Of a DNA stretch of 64,000 nucleotides, positions 22,542 through 42,874 are shown in pieces; within the stretch, counting starts at the first letter, position 1, and every line of letters begins with the position of its first letter. This DNA comes from Chamaelirium japonicum (lineage: Eukaryota; Streptophyta; Magnoliopsida; Liliales; Melanthiaceae), in contig OX393550.1 in NCBI GenBank assembly GCA_947650365.1, positions 95,770,951 to 95,834,950 on the forward strand, given 5' to 3'. Under the pieces are notes generated by a model. The model saw nothing but the letters and a program-made list of their open reading frames with translations, made no database searches and had not been told where the DNA came from. The position numbers were made by a program, and so were the translations under genes.

Positions 22542-23249
22542 CGCTCGCTCGCTCGCTCAATTGATTTGAAGAGGGTTTCAAATTCAGGGCTATATAATAA
22601 CATTTTGTTTTTCGTTTTTTATGTTCTCTCTCTCTCGCTCAAATCCTAACCCTAATCTCAGCCCACCGCCGTCTGCTTCTCTCTCGATCTCTCTCTCGTT
22701 GTCTGTCTCTCGACCCAGATCGGTCTGATCGAATCATCGCCTCGAGTCCTCGACGCTTGCAAAGGGTTCTCTGAGTTCTCTCATCTCTAATCAGCGTAAT
22801 AGCTCATAGTCTTGTTCTTGTTCAGTTTTATTTTGAGATTTTTTTTGTTGGGTAAAGAGTAAAGACTAAAGATCATCTATTCTCTCTCACACACACTCTC
22901 TCTCAATTTCTCAGCCCAGCTATGATTATTAGACTTATTAGATCTGTTTTTTTTATTTTTTTTTATTTTTGGATAAAAAAAATTGGATAAATATCATCAA
23001 TCTTTTTCTCTAATCCCAGTTTTTTATAAAAAAAATTATTAATATTTATTTTTTAAAGACAATTTCATATAATTTATAGGCCCGCGTCCGGCCCGGGCCC
23101 GGGCCCGGCCCTGACCTTCGAAGGACCGGACTAGAGCCGGTGGTTTTTAGGCCCGGAAGGGCCAGAGCCCGGGCCTGCCTGTATATAAAAGGGCCGGGAC
23201 CGGGTTTACCAAAGCCCGGCCCTAGCACGGCTCTTACCCGCCCCTACTA
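22241..23249. other. CCCGGCCC-rich segment enclosing a 5'UTR-like fragment
   Basis: Both edges carry ACCAAAGCCCGGCCC words in direct orientation (about 22312 and 23208). Between them lies a (CT)n run (22461-22538, then GCTC repeats to 22558), a TATA-like GCTATATAATAAC (about 22590-22602) and a CT-rich leader with AAATCCTAACCCTAATC and CTCTCTCGATC to about 22820. It looks like a captured or decayed promoter plus 5'UTR. No coding exon follows. Confidence 0.45.
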
Positions 23250-23407
23250 GAGATCGGATGGCACGCACGAAGCAGTGTTGCACATGCGATTTTTAAAACC
23301 AATTTTTTTTTATTCCACTGTGATTTATAAAGGCACAAAAAAGGGACCTAAAATTGGAACCCAATAAGAAATCGTAAACAAGGCCGCAGCAGGAGTGCGT
23401 CCTAGAT
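23250..23407 (+). repeat. Direct repeat, right copy (partner 21541-21698)
   Basis: Same segment as the left copy with scattered substitutions and a longer T-run (about 23307-23312). It borders the promoter-like region that follows. Confidence 0.85.
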
Positions 23408-23862
23408 CGACGTGTCAAAACCTGGTTCGATTTTCCTGTCTAAATCCGGTTCAATTTTACCTGTCCACACGTGTGATTCCTGTCTCCCCACGGAGCACGT
23501 ACTCCTCCGTATCCCCCGACAAAAATCTAACTAGCCGAGATATTCCGGGGGCGCGGGGCGCAAGCCGCGCAACACCCTATGAGTCCCAGCACCATCTTGT
23601 ACGCACACGGCCGATCCGACGGTCCACATGCCGCTTATACGCCGTCTGGTTTCCAAAAGTGGGCACCAACTTGTACGCAAATATCAAGATATGTGAAGGG
23701 TTATCTATAAAACTCAAAAAAAAGAGAGGGTTATTTGTATATCGATATTTGTCAGGGGGTATATCCAAAATCCCTTCACTGCATTATATAAAGGGGAAGG
23801 GGGGGGCTCCGGTGCCCTCGGAGCGTTCTCTCTCTCTCTCTCTCTCTCTCCGGTGTCCTTGG

Positions 23863-23900
<38 letters not shown>

Positions 23901-23921
23901 TTCGTGGGATTTTCGAATGAG
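23408..23921 (+). promoter_or_regulatory. Promoter-like region with TATA box, (CT)n leader and splice donor
   Basis: Features in order: ACGTG words (CGACGTGTC at about 23409, CACACGTGTG at about 23466), GC-rich DNA to about 23650, a TATATAAAG TATA box at about 23785-23793, two (CT)n tracts at about 23826-23850 and 23867-23898, then TTTTCGAATGAG directly followed by GTAAAC, a plausible donor at 23922. The next 350 bp are T-rich, like a plant 5'UTR intron. Splicing from 23921 to the acceptor at 29219 would join ATGAG to AATGGG, keeping that upstream ATG in frame with GME. This makes it a candidate GME promoter and first exon, 5.3 kb upstream. That link is inference. Confidence 0.45.
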
Positions 23922-24250
23922 GTAAACTTCATAAGCACTTCTGTAGAATGTTCTTGTTTTAGTAAAGGTTTGATTTCCCCCCACCCGTCTACTTTTTGTG
24001 TATTTCCTGTGATTTGTGCGGTTGAAGGAATTCCTCATGGTTTTATTTTTTCAATTTCAAGTTTTCTAATTGTGCGTGATTTGGCATTAATTGGAACCTT
24101 TGATTGTATCTTCTGATGAGACGAAAAAGATTTGATTTTGTTCTCTTTTTCGTTTTAGTGGGTGTTTCTTTCTTTATTTTCCTTTTGAGTTAGAGGCTAA
24201 CCTGGGATCTGGGTTTTTCTATATCAGTTGTGTATCACCCCTCTGTATGA

Positions 24251-24491
<241 letters not shown>

Positions 24492-24524
24492 GTCCATTAA
24501 AACTGATAATTTGAATTATGTTTT

Positions 24525-24640
24525 TGATGCCTCAAGAGGTTTTAGAATTTGATGATTTTTTGTGAAGATGATCAACTTGACATAGAGAGCATACCCACCA
24601 ATTTTCATCAAATTCTAAAACCTCTAGATAGGTTTTTCAC
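24525..24640. mobile_element. Half copy of the MITE family found in GME intron 1
   Basis: It contains GAGGTTTTAGAATTTGATGA and the reverse TCATCAAATTCTAAAACCTC around a GATGATCAACTTG...AGCAT.CCCACCAA core. This is the same core as 30260-30385. Confidence 0.75.
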
Positions 24641-25079
24641 AAGGTAAATTAAAAGTGCGTGAACTGTAGAGGAGCGCCTGAGATCGCCGAAGGAGGGACA
24701 TCGGAGGTTGATGCCTTTGGAGTTGAACGCGCTCCTCTCGTGCTTGGGGCCACTTCTTAAGATAAACCCATAATTACCAAGGGGATTCGAACGGTTGTAC
24801 CACATTTATCTTTTTTTTTCCCCTTTTTTTTTATGTGGGTTAAGTCAACGATTCTGATTTTTGATGTTTTATATAACCACAAACCCGGAAGCAGCCAACC
24901 AGCTTCCCTGAGCGCATGTTTTCAACAAGGCATGTCTTCAGTGCACCTTGAGCCCTGCGCCTTTTTCCTAGGCGCGCACCTTCTTATCAGCGCCTCACCT
25001 TGCATTGTTAGATGCGCAAAGTCTGGGCTTAGCTGCGCCTAGTCACGTGTGCCTTTAATAACACTGAGGTAGAGGCACC
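24641..25079. other. Unassigned repeat-like DNA
   Basis: No gene seen. The 24900-25050 part is rich in GCGCCT and AGGCGCGC words, a composition often seen in old plant repeats. Confidence 0.4.
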
Positions 25080-27130
25080 TAGCTTTGACGAATCCCTTGA
25101 TCCAAAAGTATACATTGATTGGGTAGCAAGCATGGAGCACAATTTTGACTAGTACGACATGAGCAAAAATCATCGTATCTGTTCGTCAAGATGAAGCTAA
25201 TCGGACAACAAAATTGTTCTGGAACACCACTGGGAGAATGTTAGAAAGGGCACGCCAACCTCCAATTTTCCACTGGGATGAGATGAAAAATAAGCTGAAT
25301 GAGTTTGACTAGTACGACATGATCGAAGATCGCCGAGGGCGGTCCGCCACGACGAAGCTAATCGGACATTTAAAATTGTTCTGGAACACCACTGAGAGAA
25401 TGTTAAAAAGGGCACGCCAACCCCCAATTATCCAGTGGGATGAGATGAAAGAGAAGTTGAATGAGAAATACTATCTAGTATCCTACAACTAGTAACTCCA
25501 AGATCAATGGTACATCACAAAATTTCATGCTGATACCGAAAAGGATCCTCAGTTGATATTGTCCTGATTTCATGCTGGTCTTCGAGATGAATTCAAGAAG
25601 GAATTGAAACTGCGAGAGGTGACAACTTTGGAACAAGCTTACTAGATGTTACAAGAACTCAAAAAGTATTCTAGACCAGTCTTCGAAAAGTGATTCAATC
25701 CATCTCAACTAGCAACAAGCCAATTTTTGGAAAGCAAACCGCTAGATTGGATCAGATCAACAACCCTACCTTCAAAGATAAAGGAAAGAGGGTAGCTACC
25801 GATACCTCCAGGATAACACATGATCAATGCTATAAGTGCAAGGGATTTGGGCATTATGCAATTCAATGCCCCGATGAGATTCCAAAGAAGAACTGGGTTA
25901 CTGGTGATAAAAAAAGTAGATTGTGAGGGGGGGAGGGGCGTGGAGATTTATGAGCCCGATATTAATGAATATTTTTATGAGGATTATGATGAGCAATTGT
26001 GTTGCATACAAACGTTTCCTTCCCAAAAGTAAACTGAGGATGCCATTGGTGCTTTCCAGGTGCTACTTTTGAGATGTGCCCTAGCCCAGCTCTAGAGAGA
26101 AGATAACGAGCTTAGGAAAGCCATCTTCCATATGTTCGTCAAGCACAGGGACAAGACTGTAAAGTACTTATCGACAATAAGAGCTGCATCAACGCGGTAT
26201 CCCTACCACTGTCACTCGTTTGGGATTGAAACCAATTCCCCATCGCCCCTACTACTAATCGTGGGTCGACAAAACTTTCCATTTCCCAACAGTGTCTTGT
26301 ACCCATCCAGTTCTCGTCCTACAAGGATTCCATATTGTGTGATGTTTCTCCTAGGGATGTAGGATCAATAATTTTGGATAGACCTTGCTTGTATGACATG
26401 GACGCCACCATTTATAGTAGATCCAACACTTACACATTCATACACCAGGGTTAGAAGATTAAGTTGAATCCCATGCCTCCCAAATCAGTTCGCACGAAGA
26501 AAGAGGATAAAAGATAGGACAAAGGACTTCATATCATTGGTGCGACCGAGTTTGGGAGGGAAGCAAACGAAGAGTCTATTGGTTTTGCTTTGGTTGCTAA
26601 AGGGGTTACTCTGGATTTCACTGAAGAGCCCTCAACAGAGGTATTCTTGTGTTACAAGGATTCAAGGATATTTTCTTTGAGGACCTACCAGATCAGCTAC
26701 CTGCTATTCGTGATATCCAACAAGCCCTTGATCTGGTCCCTGTTGCTCCCCCCCTTTCACATTACTGGTTGAATCTGACAGAGCATGCCAAACTAAAAAG
26801 GAAAGTCGAACTCTTAAGAATGGGTTTTGTTGGAGAAAGCTTACGTCTGTGCATTGTACATGCATTCCTTACTTTCAAGAAAGATGGGTCTTAGACGATG
26901 TGCGTTGATAGCCGTGCCATCAAAAATATCATGGTTAGGTTCAAATTTTTCATCTTGTTTTTTGGACGACATTTTAGATATGATAGCAGATGCCACCATC
27001 TCTTTCAAGATCTATTTGAAGAGTGGTTACCACCAGATTCGAGTTTGTCTTGGTGATGAGTGGAAATCCACCTTTGAGTGGATGGCCATGCCCTTTGGGA
27101 TTTGAAACACGCCTCGCACGTCTATGTGGG
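25080..27130 (+). mobile_element. Decayed Ty3/gypsy retrotransposon (gag, zinc knuckle, start of RT)
   Basis: In order: gag core segments (FWNTT.RMLERARQPP and HWDEMKNKLNE) at about 25205-25300 and again at about 25370-25465; a CCHC knuckle, CYKCKGFGHYAIQC, at about 25829-25870; and the N-terminal RT region with KDIFFEDLP and ALDLVP at about 26655-26745, then KSGYHQIRV and EWMAMPFG at about 27015-27100. Many stops and frame changes are present. No protease motif was found with confidence, and integrase, RNase H and LTRs are absent. The gag part carries a 160-bp internal tandem duplication. Confidence 0.75.
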
Positions 27131-28120
27131 TTATGACCACAACACTTTTAAGATTTTAAGTGAAAAAGAAAAAGTGCAACTTCACTCGCCACTCAATATA
27201 TCACACAAATATCGAGGTATGCAAAAGCTTTACAAGGTCAAAACATACTAGGCCCTAAATATAGCATTTAATGTAAAACACACGTAGAAATTAGAAATTT
27301 CTACGTGGAAATCCCGTAGGGAAAAAACCACACCGGGACGAACCCAGATGGAAAAACCATGCCTTGTATGTAGGGCCTCAAGTGCTCAACACTTGGCAAG
27401 TTCCTCGTTGTCTACTTCTACGACATTTGAATCTACAGTAAGTCTAGAAATCAGCACCTCACATATCTAAAGATAGTCTGTGACACCTTAAGGAAGGAAA
27501 GTCTATACTAACATGAAGAAATGCTCTTTCCTCATGGATATAGTTATCTTCCTTGGATAGATAGTGTCCTTAGAACTTAGAAGGTGTAATGGACTAAACC
27601 ACAAAACAACAAGGACACTATTTTCACACTAGTCCGTGCTTCACGCGACCGAAGGTGCTGGCCGCCTCCGGTGAGTACCAAGAAGCTCCGTCAACAAAAA
27701 CACATAGGATACGAGATTGAGTAGGTCACAAGGAGAGCATACGCAGGGTGCAAGGAGAAAATGAAGCGACAAACCATTTTTTTTTTTGTAACTGGTGATG
27801 GTGGCCTACGGGCGACGATAGCAGAGTTGCGCAAGTTACAATGAGAAAATGCAAAGAAGAACAAGTGTACCACTAAAGGGTTAAAACGTACCTCCAAGTG
27901 AAATATACAAGTGCGGCCTATTTGGCACGTGCCTGTGAGCATAAAATTCAAGTTAAAAACTCTATAGTTTGGGCAATACTTGATACTTGGCCTTTATTTC
28001 GGGGGAAAAACTCTATTTTCTTTTAGTATTACTTATTCCTAGTGGAAGTGTGTCTTTGTTTATACCATTTTGCTCGTGTGTTTCCATATTTGTCCATTGT
28101 CTATTGTAAAGAGGAGGGGG
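27131..28120. other. Unassigned intergenic DNA upstream of the duplicated block
   Basis: No gene recognised. It carries an ACGTAGAAATT...AATTTCTACGT inverted pair near 27284-27310. The last base before the shared block is 28120, because the second copy begins at the assembly gap. Confidence 0.4.
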
Positions 28121-28380
28121 CCCTGGTGGTTGTGGTTGGGCTATGGGGTTGGGTGAGGTTTGAGTTAGGAATTCATGATACTAGATAGTGTGCAAACTTT
28201 ATTATATTTTCATCATCATCGAAGTCTAATCCCGTCAAGATGGAATTAAGTGTAAGGAATTATTAACAAGGATTTCCTAACCGACGATCAAGCTATCCCA
28301 TCACCTCTCTAAGATTGGTATTGAAAACCTGACAGTGCAACATGGCAAGATTGGGGCAACCAAGAAACCTAATAGGCTAG

Positions 28381-28602
28381 TTGACGGGTAAGGAAGGAGG
28401 CCTACCTACCCAGTTTAAACACATGCAAGAAGAATTAAGAAACAACCCTCCAAGGTTACCAGAACTAGGAAAGAGTCTAGACGGAGATTGTAGAATGTGG
28501 GATTTGATATATGGAATGACCTTTATCTCTATGGCACAATTTATGAGCCAGAGGGGTGAAATGAAGCAACATTCTAGAAGTCTGAGCTTTGACCTTGGTT
28601 AA
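28381..28602 (+). other. Unknown open frame upstream of GME (copy 2 at 44070-44291)
   Basis: An open stretch of about 73 codons without an ATG start contains RLPELGKSLDGDCRMWDLIY and ends LSFDLG, with no simple-repeat character. It directly follows a stop codon and is not linked to any exon. I do not recognise it. It may be a remnant of a gene or transposon. Identical in both copies, which says nothing about selection because the copies are nearly identical overall. Confidence 0.25.
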
Positions 28603-29220
28603 CACTTAACATTTACCTTGTTTTCATGCTCAATTCGTTTTTTGTGGAGGGTTCCAACCGCTATATATGTAGATGTCAAAAGACCACGTCTAAAATAATA
28701 AGGCTTGTTGGCTAATGAGTGTGTTTTTATTGGATCTCAATCCTATGACTGGTGTTGGATTGATATGATGGGTTACCAGTTTTTCCCTAAAACTACTGGT
28801 TTGAGGCTGTAATCCTTCTGAGATTTGTATTTAAATATTTTTTCTGAGGTCTGATCCTTGACTTAAAGCTTGCAATGATATTTGACTAATATGTTTGTTC
28901 GTTGTCGTTTCCCATGGGTCTATTTCAGCCCTTAAAATGCTGGGTTAGAGTGTTCTGATTGTGTTTGCGTTGTAGCGTATTTGCTTCGGGTTTTCTTACC
29001 CTGGATTGTAAATCAGATTTTTTGTCCTCTTCAGATATTAGTTATATTTCACACCGTTTTTAGATTTTCTTGCTTTACGTATTTTTTCATCTCAGAAAGG
29101 ATTTCAATTGGATTTTTTTTGTAATTTTTCCTTGCATAATTATAAGTTGCTTTTATTCCCTTCTTTGGGTATTAGTCATAAATCTATATATGATCATCCT
29201 GGTTTTACGAATGATGCAGA

Positions 29221-37093
<7,873 letters not shown>

Positions 37094-37249
37094 AGCTGAT
37101 GTGCTTGGCTAGGGTGGAGGAAATCGAAATCATGGCGTGATTCGGAGTCGATTGTAGTATCTCGGCTTTTCATTGCTGCTTTAAGATATGGTGAAGGGAT
37201 GTGTTTTTTTGATCCCTATGCAATAATATATTTATAAAATGTGTTTTCG

Positions 37250-37665
37250 TTAGGTTTGGGTTTGAGCCAACCCGAAACGAACCGAAGTAGTTTGGTTTTA
37301 CCGTATTGAAATCCGAACCAATCCAAATTGGGCATAGACCCGAACCGAACCAACTGATATTAATGTCGGTTAAAAAATAATGGCTATTGGTTATTTATTA
37401 GCAAGCCAGAGGTCTGCATTAGGCTTTAGTCCTTTGTTGTTTCTCCCAGTAGTTGGTTCAATGTTAGCAAACGGTTACTTATGTGCTATTGTGATGTGGG
37501 CTTGTCTTGTATGTGGGCTTATATGTTGGAGTTCTGTTCTCAGGATTGGTCGGGTCTATTCGAACCCCAACTCGGAACCAACTTATATTTAATCGGTTCC
37601 CTAAAGCTAAGAACCGAACCAACCCATTTGGTCAAAATACCCGACCCAAGTTGCACCCCCAGCAC
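37250..37665. mobile_element. hAT-like non-autonomous fragment 3' of GME
   Basis: GAACCGAACC and GGTTCGG-type words occur at both sides. The right end reads ACCCGACCCAAGTTGCACCC, the terminus type of plant hAT-like elements. The left terminus is not clear. It lies about 30 bp after the GME poly(A) signal. Copy 2 is at about 52914-53329. Confidence 0.45.
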
Positions 37666-39235
37666 CAAGTAGGTGCCAATATTGCTGGGACAATCGCAAC
37701 CATCCTTTTACTTGCTGGTCGGGGCTGTGGTGTAGGGTGCATGCAATGGAACAGATAAAGGGGCAGACCGCAGACGGATCGAAAGGCATGAATTTAAGGC
37801 AGCAAGATACACAATCTGTATAGAAAACTAGTAAGAAACCGGGGCAATGCCCGAATGAACTTGATGCACGATATTTGACACAGACAATGTCACAGTTGTC
37901 CGAATAATATGGAGTGTGATTCACTCACTCCAGATTAGCATCAAACGGTTTTCCTAATGATTTTCCTAATTAGCATCAAATGATCATTAAATATCATTGA
38001 ATGGGTATTTGTTATAGATTTTCATAATTGGTTTTTAATAGGATCCAAGAGAGAGAACCGTGTTCACACACGGGAGAAAGATAAGGGTTTTTTAAATAGA
38101 TGTCCACGGATCACAACAGGGGAGAGAGGGCTCCATTTTAGTATTATACTATTATATTGAACAAAACTTTATTTTTTAGTTGCGAAAATGGACGATGAAG
38201 TTTAACAAGTTGGCGACCAAAAAGTCCGAAAACACAATTATTGATCTAGGTTTTGCTTATGGATTTATGTCCGTCGGCACAGGCAACAAATATACCCAAA
38301 CAATCATCCTTCACAATTTTCTAAAATCTCAAGCTTAAAGATCAATAATTATAAGTCATTAGGTTTTTCATTGATCTTCATCAACTCACACCACTACAGC
38401 GACGTCGGTCACACCTAGATGGCGAAGCACCTCTCACTCTGGGTGAGTGGTCTCACGTTCGACATATGCTTCTACTTTGGAGCAGTGTTAAAATCCTAAT
38501 GGGTCCAGAATGGGCAGTCTCGACAAGTTTTAAACCTTGATCGGGGGGTTGGTACCCATGTTGTGTTTCCGGTAGGCTGTAGCTGACTACAAAAAAAAAA
38601 CTGACACCACCACCCACCCACCCCACCAACTAAAAAAAAAAATCAAAAAATAAAAAGGAACATGAATTGCATTTTATCCATACCCCTCAAATAAATCCGC
38701 ACTTTTGGGACCTTACATCCTTCCATCTTTTTGTATTGAGTTTTCATTTTACGCTTCACCTTATATATTAATCCACGCCCAATATTTTGAATCTCATGAA
38801 AACAAACACAAAGACTAGGACTGCAATATATCATTTTTGCTCCTTCCCGTTCCATCCCTATACAATCACAAATACCATCCAAGAATATTACCCTTTTGCC
38901 ACTAATCAATTGAGTCTTTTTTTTTTTTGAAAGGTCAATTGAGTTTTATTTATCCATTTAAAAAACCAAGGGCTATTATGGAAATAAATCGCACTAACCC
39001 ATTCTTCCTTTCATCCTATTTTTTGTTTTCCATTTTGTCCTTCTCTTTTTTTCCACTAATCAATTGAATCTTATTTATCTATTAAAAAAAAGATTATAAT
39101 GGGAAGGGCAATCCCTCTAATCCACTAACTCATTCTTCCTTCCATCCTACAATTTGTTTCCCATTTTCCCCTTCTCAATCCTATTTTTTTAAACAACATC
39201 AACGGAAATACTTGGGTAGGGTATGGGCATTGGAA
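37666..39235. other. Intergenic DNA, AT-rich
   Basis: No gene recognised. Two similar lines with ATCAATTGA(G/A)TCTTATTTATC and CATTCTTCCTTTCATCCTA near 38905-39030 and 39055-39160 form a loose tandem repeat of about 130 bp. Confidence 0.5.
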
Positions 39236-39285
39236 CTAGGGGTGGCAATGAGTCATGTCCAAAACCCCTAGATCCAGACCCGACC
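39236..39285. mobile_element. hAT-like terminal fragment
   Basis: CTAGGGGTGGCAATGAGTC followed by CCAAAACCCCTAGATCC matches the reversed terminus at about 20600-20666. It is cut off at the start of the next repeat. Copy 2 is at about 54899-54948. Confidence 0.55.
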
Positions 39286-41091
39286 TGTCACGCTCTGAAT
39301 TTCACTCTGCAGCGAGAAATCTCGGGCGTGAGATTTTACTGTCATTTTTTTTTTGAAAGAAAAGGAAAAGAGAAAAGGTTTTTAAGTTTAGTTGTTCTTC
39401 CATATTTGGACCAATCCAATGCTTGAAGACACTAGAGCACCCGTTCTCGCAAGGAATATAAGAAAATTATTTTGTGGAAAAATAATATTGCTCGACTGTT
39501 AGAGGGCATCACTCTTGGAAGGAGGGAGACAACTCCCTAAATTATTCTAAGAGTTTTGCACTCGTAGGAGCACAAGACTCAGGCCTAGAAGACGAGTCAT
39601 TCCTTACGTCACTCTGAATTGGCCTTAAGTGGCTCCGCACACTCAATTATTTTATAATTAAGATTAGCAGAAGCAGTTGGTATCCCAAGTCAGAATAACA
39701 CACCACCAGAAGCAAACTTTTATATATCAACGATCTTTATATTATTTTTGGAATATTTGATTATACTATCATACTGATCCAAATAAGACCAGCCTTGAAT
39801 CTAAAGTTCATGCTCTAGCTCCAGTGCTTCACAGCTACTCCATAGCTTCTAGCCCCCACTATTTCATCAGCTACATACGTCCGTCTGATCCATGAACTCA
39901 ACTCTATCTTATACCTGAGTTTGTGCCCAACAAAGAAAACGCACACAAACCCTGAGTTACTTAGAAGACTAAATGACTTAGTGAGCCACGCTAATATATA
40001 TCAAAAGAAACTCATAAAAAAAATAAATGGTGCTTTAATTGACATCATCCTTTGTTGTTCAACCTAAATCAAGTCATTCCTCTCTAGCATCATATCTTGA
40101 GTTATATTATACCTCTCATTATTTCTTGACATAAATTATGTTATTTTGACTAATATCAATTCTCAATTAATATCATACCTTTAGTACTTTTAATATTATA
40201 AGAATATCGTTATTTGAATAATATCGAATCTCACTCATATCTCAGATAATGCCATACCTTTTATACTTTAAATGTTATACGAATATCACTATTCGAATAA
40301 TATCGAATCTCATGAAATATCATCTCTCAAAGAATATCGAGTCTTTGTCCTAAGACCTTCATCAGCGATGCAAACACTGTTATACTCATCATGATCTAGC
40401 ATAGACTTCTACAACCGATGTCTATCATAAAATTACTTTCACAACCTTAACCACTAGTCTTAGGGTACTCAAAAGAGACCACCAGCACCCAAAGACTCCT
40501 AGTGATAAGCCAGAATACTAAAGAGGTCTACACATCAACCAAACCGGTCTGTTGTATTTTGGTGTATCTGATTTTTCAAATTTAGGGCTAGAATTATAAC
40601 TCTAACAGTTATTCTAGGGTGCTGATATCATAATTCAAACAACTTATTTACGGTATTCAAAAGAGACCACCAGCATCCAAAGACTCCTTGCAATAAGGCA
40701 GATTACTCTATGAGTCTACACATCAACCAAACTAGTCCGATGAATCATGGTGTATTTGATTCCCCTAATCTAATGCTCGGACCCTAAACACGCATCTAAG
40801 TTTCTGAGGTGGCCAATATGGAGACTAGGGGAATGACCCTATCTCCAAATCGTTGTGTGATCCTAAGCTCAATCAATTCTTAGTTTTACATTGTAGGTTT
40901 TGCCCTCGCATGCGGTAACGAGATCACAACTGCATGTGATTTGGGTTACACCCGTCCACACGCATCATCATCTCACTTTCCGCATGCATTGTTAGGACCT
41001 ACTACTTTATAAAATAATTCATATCTTACTAATACAAGTCATAGACTCCAGACATGCATCAAACCCGAGGGTTTGGTCACATGCCGTGACA
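39286..41091. repeat. Long LTR-like repeat with internal tandem repeats
   Basis: It begins TGTCACGCTCTGAATTTCAC, like many gypsy LTRs (TGTCACG...), and a possible end in CCGTGACA lies at 41091. Inside are a 188-bp tandem duplication (AAAAGAGACCACCAGCA at about 40470 and 40658) and AATATCGAATCTCA-type repeats at 40140-40340. No coding region. A solo LTR is my best guess, but no target-site duplication was found. Copy 2 is at 54949-56756. Confidence 0.4.
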
Positions 41092-41549
41092 TAGCCACTC
41101 AAGGCGAATTCAATCATACATATAATACAAGACTACAAATGTTGCCCCGCGTAATACAACATTACCTTCGGTAGATAGATGACGTGTGCTCCAACCAAAT
41201 CCGGACAGGGGACACGTCCCCTAACTACGTTAGGTAATGCACTAACCATACTAAGTAATTTCTATAATACCTAAACATTGATTCTATTCCTAATATGCTC
41301 CCGCATCCCATACAATACACTTATTATCTAAATCCCTAAACTACCTATGTGACCGTGCATCACCGTCATGCCTTTTTGCTTGTCATTATCTTAACCCACT
41401 AAAAGTAAAGGAAGTTGCTATTTTACACCCAACAAATTACTTACACCCCTAACCTAACAAATAAAGAAATGTCGGATGTATCCCACAACATCCCACACAT
41501 ATTGATATGCATATTGTCACCTCCACTGCCTCCTCCTCCTCCCCTACTT

Positions 41550-41581
<32 letters not shown>

Positions 41582-42159
41582 TTGCATATGGGTCAGTCAC
41601 TCTCAACTGACATGGTGGTCAATTTCTCATGGCCGACATGTCATGGTTCATGTTGGTCGCGATCAAATAATCGCATTATTTTCTAAGCTAATCTTAGATT
41701 AGGCCTATTAGATTCAGTTTTGTTGAACCTACACCTCTAGGTCCGGACTAGACTCAAATGGCTGGGTCCGAGTCAGATATATATCGGTTTCGATGGGACC
41801 ACATTCATCCGACTCACTAGCTTGCAGCACGCAGCACGCAAGTAAAACCTAAAATATGGTGAGGGGTGTACCTAAACCTTATGTTTTTATCTTGTAAAGA
41901 ACTATTTATCATATTTAAATAAGGAGAGAAAAGGATAAAGAATTTAAAATATTATCACCATTGATTATTTAATCACACAAGGTGCAACAATTAATTCTCA
42001 CCCATTGACATGCAAAATAATTTACAATAGAAAAAAAGTATCCCTCGATAACTTTGCTCTGAATTTAGAGTCTCTTGAAGAATTACTTGATAAAGACTCC
42101 AAAGATTCTCACAAAATTAAGAATACTCTTCACCATGATCAAATATCTTCTCTAGATAA
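41092..42159. other. Intergenic DNA with a long C-run
   Basis: No gene seen. A C-run of about 32 bases lies at 41549-41580; in copy 2 (57217-57252) it is longer and interrupted by T. Such runs are difficult for sequencing. Confidence 0.6.
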
Positions 42160-42404
42160 GGGGGTGTTTGGCATGACGAACAGTTGTTCTGCTTAATCCT
42201 CATCCAACAGAGGGTATTTTTGTCAATTTACCACTTCTAGTGTAAATTCGATGGTTCAAACGTCCGATTGGTAGAGAAACACACGGAGCAATAAATTCTC
42301 GGTTCCCAACTCTTCATTCCACTAGAACAAATAATAGCCATTACTTTTAAAATCTGAAACCGAGAATAGAAACTGGAGGTTCCGGAATGATGCCAAACAC
42401 CCCC
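42160..42404. mobile_element. Tourist-like MITE with TAA target-site duplication
   Basis: The ends GGGGGTGTTTGGCAT and ATGCCAAACACCCCC are a perfect inverted repeat, flanked on both sides by TAA (42157-42159 and 42405-42407), the PIF/Harbinger signature. Length 245 bp, non-coding. In copy 2 it is 57845-58087 with the same TAA. Confidence 0.9.
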
Positions 42405-42716
42405 TAAGTACGTCACCTCAGTTCGTAGGCTTTCGAATATATCAAAGTTCTCAACCTTAATTGTTGTATTAGTTGATTTAGCAGCTCGGGATTTGAATCT
42501 TATTGTATTCGAGGATGAATCTTCCTCTGGTCTTATTAATTTGGATGATTAACTTTGTATGGATTTTGCTTTGGGTTTGGGTCTGGGGCGCCATGAATAG
42601 ATCCCCATGATTGTTGTAAAAAAAAAAAATTTGGTTGAAGAATTTTTTTCTTGAAGATGAATTGTTATTAAGTATTACTAAGGATAAGAATGTGCGATTC
42701 ATGTGTATGAAGAGGG

Positions 42717-42719
<3 letters not shown>

Positions 42720-42778
<59 letters not shown>

Positions 42779-42795
42779 GGGGGGGGGGGGGGGGA
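42720..42795. repeat. (GA)n followed by G-run
   Basis: (GA)n to about 42775, then a G-run with one interruption to about 42794. Copy 2 (58404-58463) is clearly shorter in both parts. Confidence 0.9.
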
Positions 42796-42874
42796 CTTGG
42801 AAAGCGCAACAGCGAAAGATTCAAGTTATTATTATATTTCCTGAGCTTAATGTGTCGTTTCTTTGGTTTAATTA

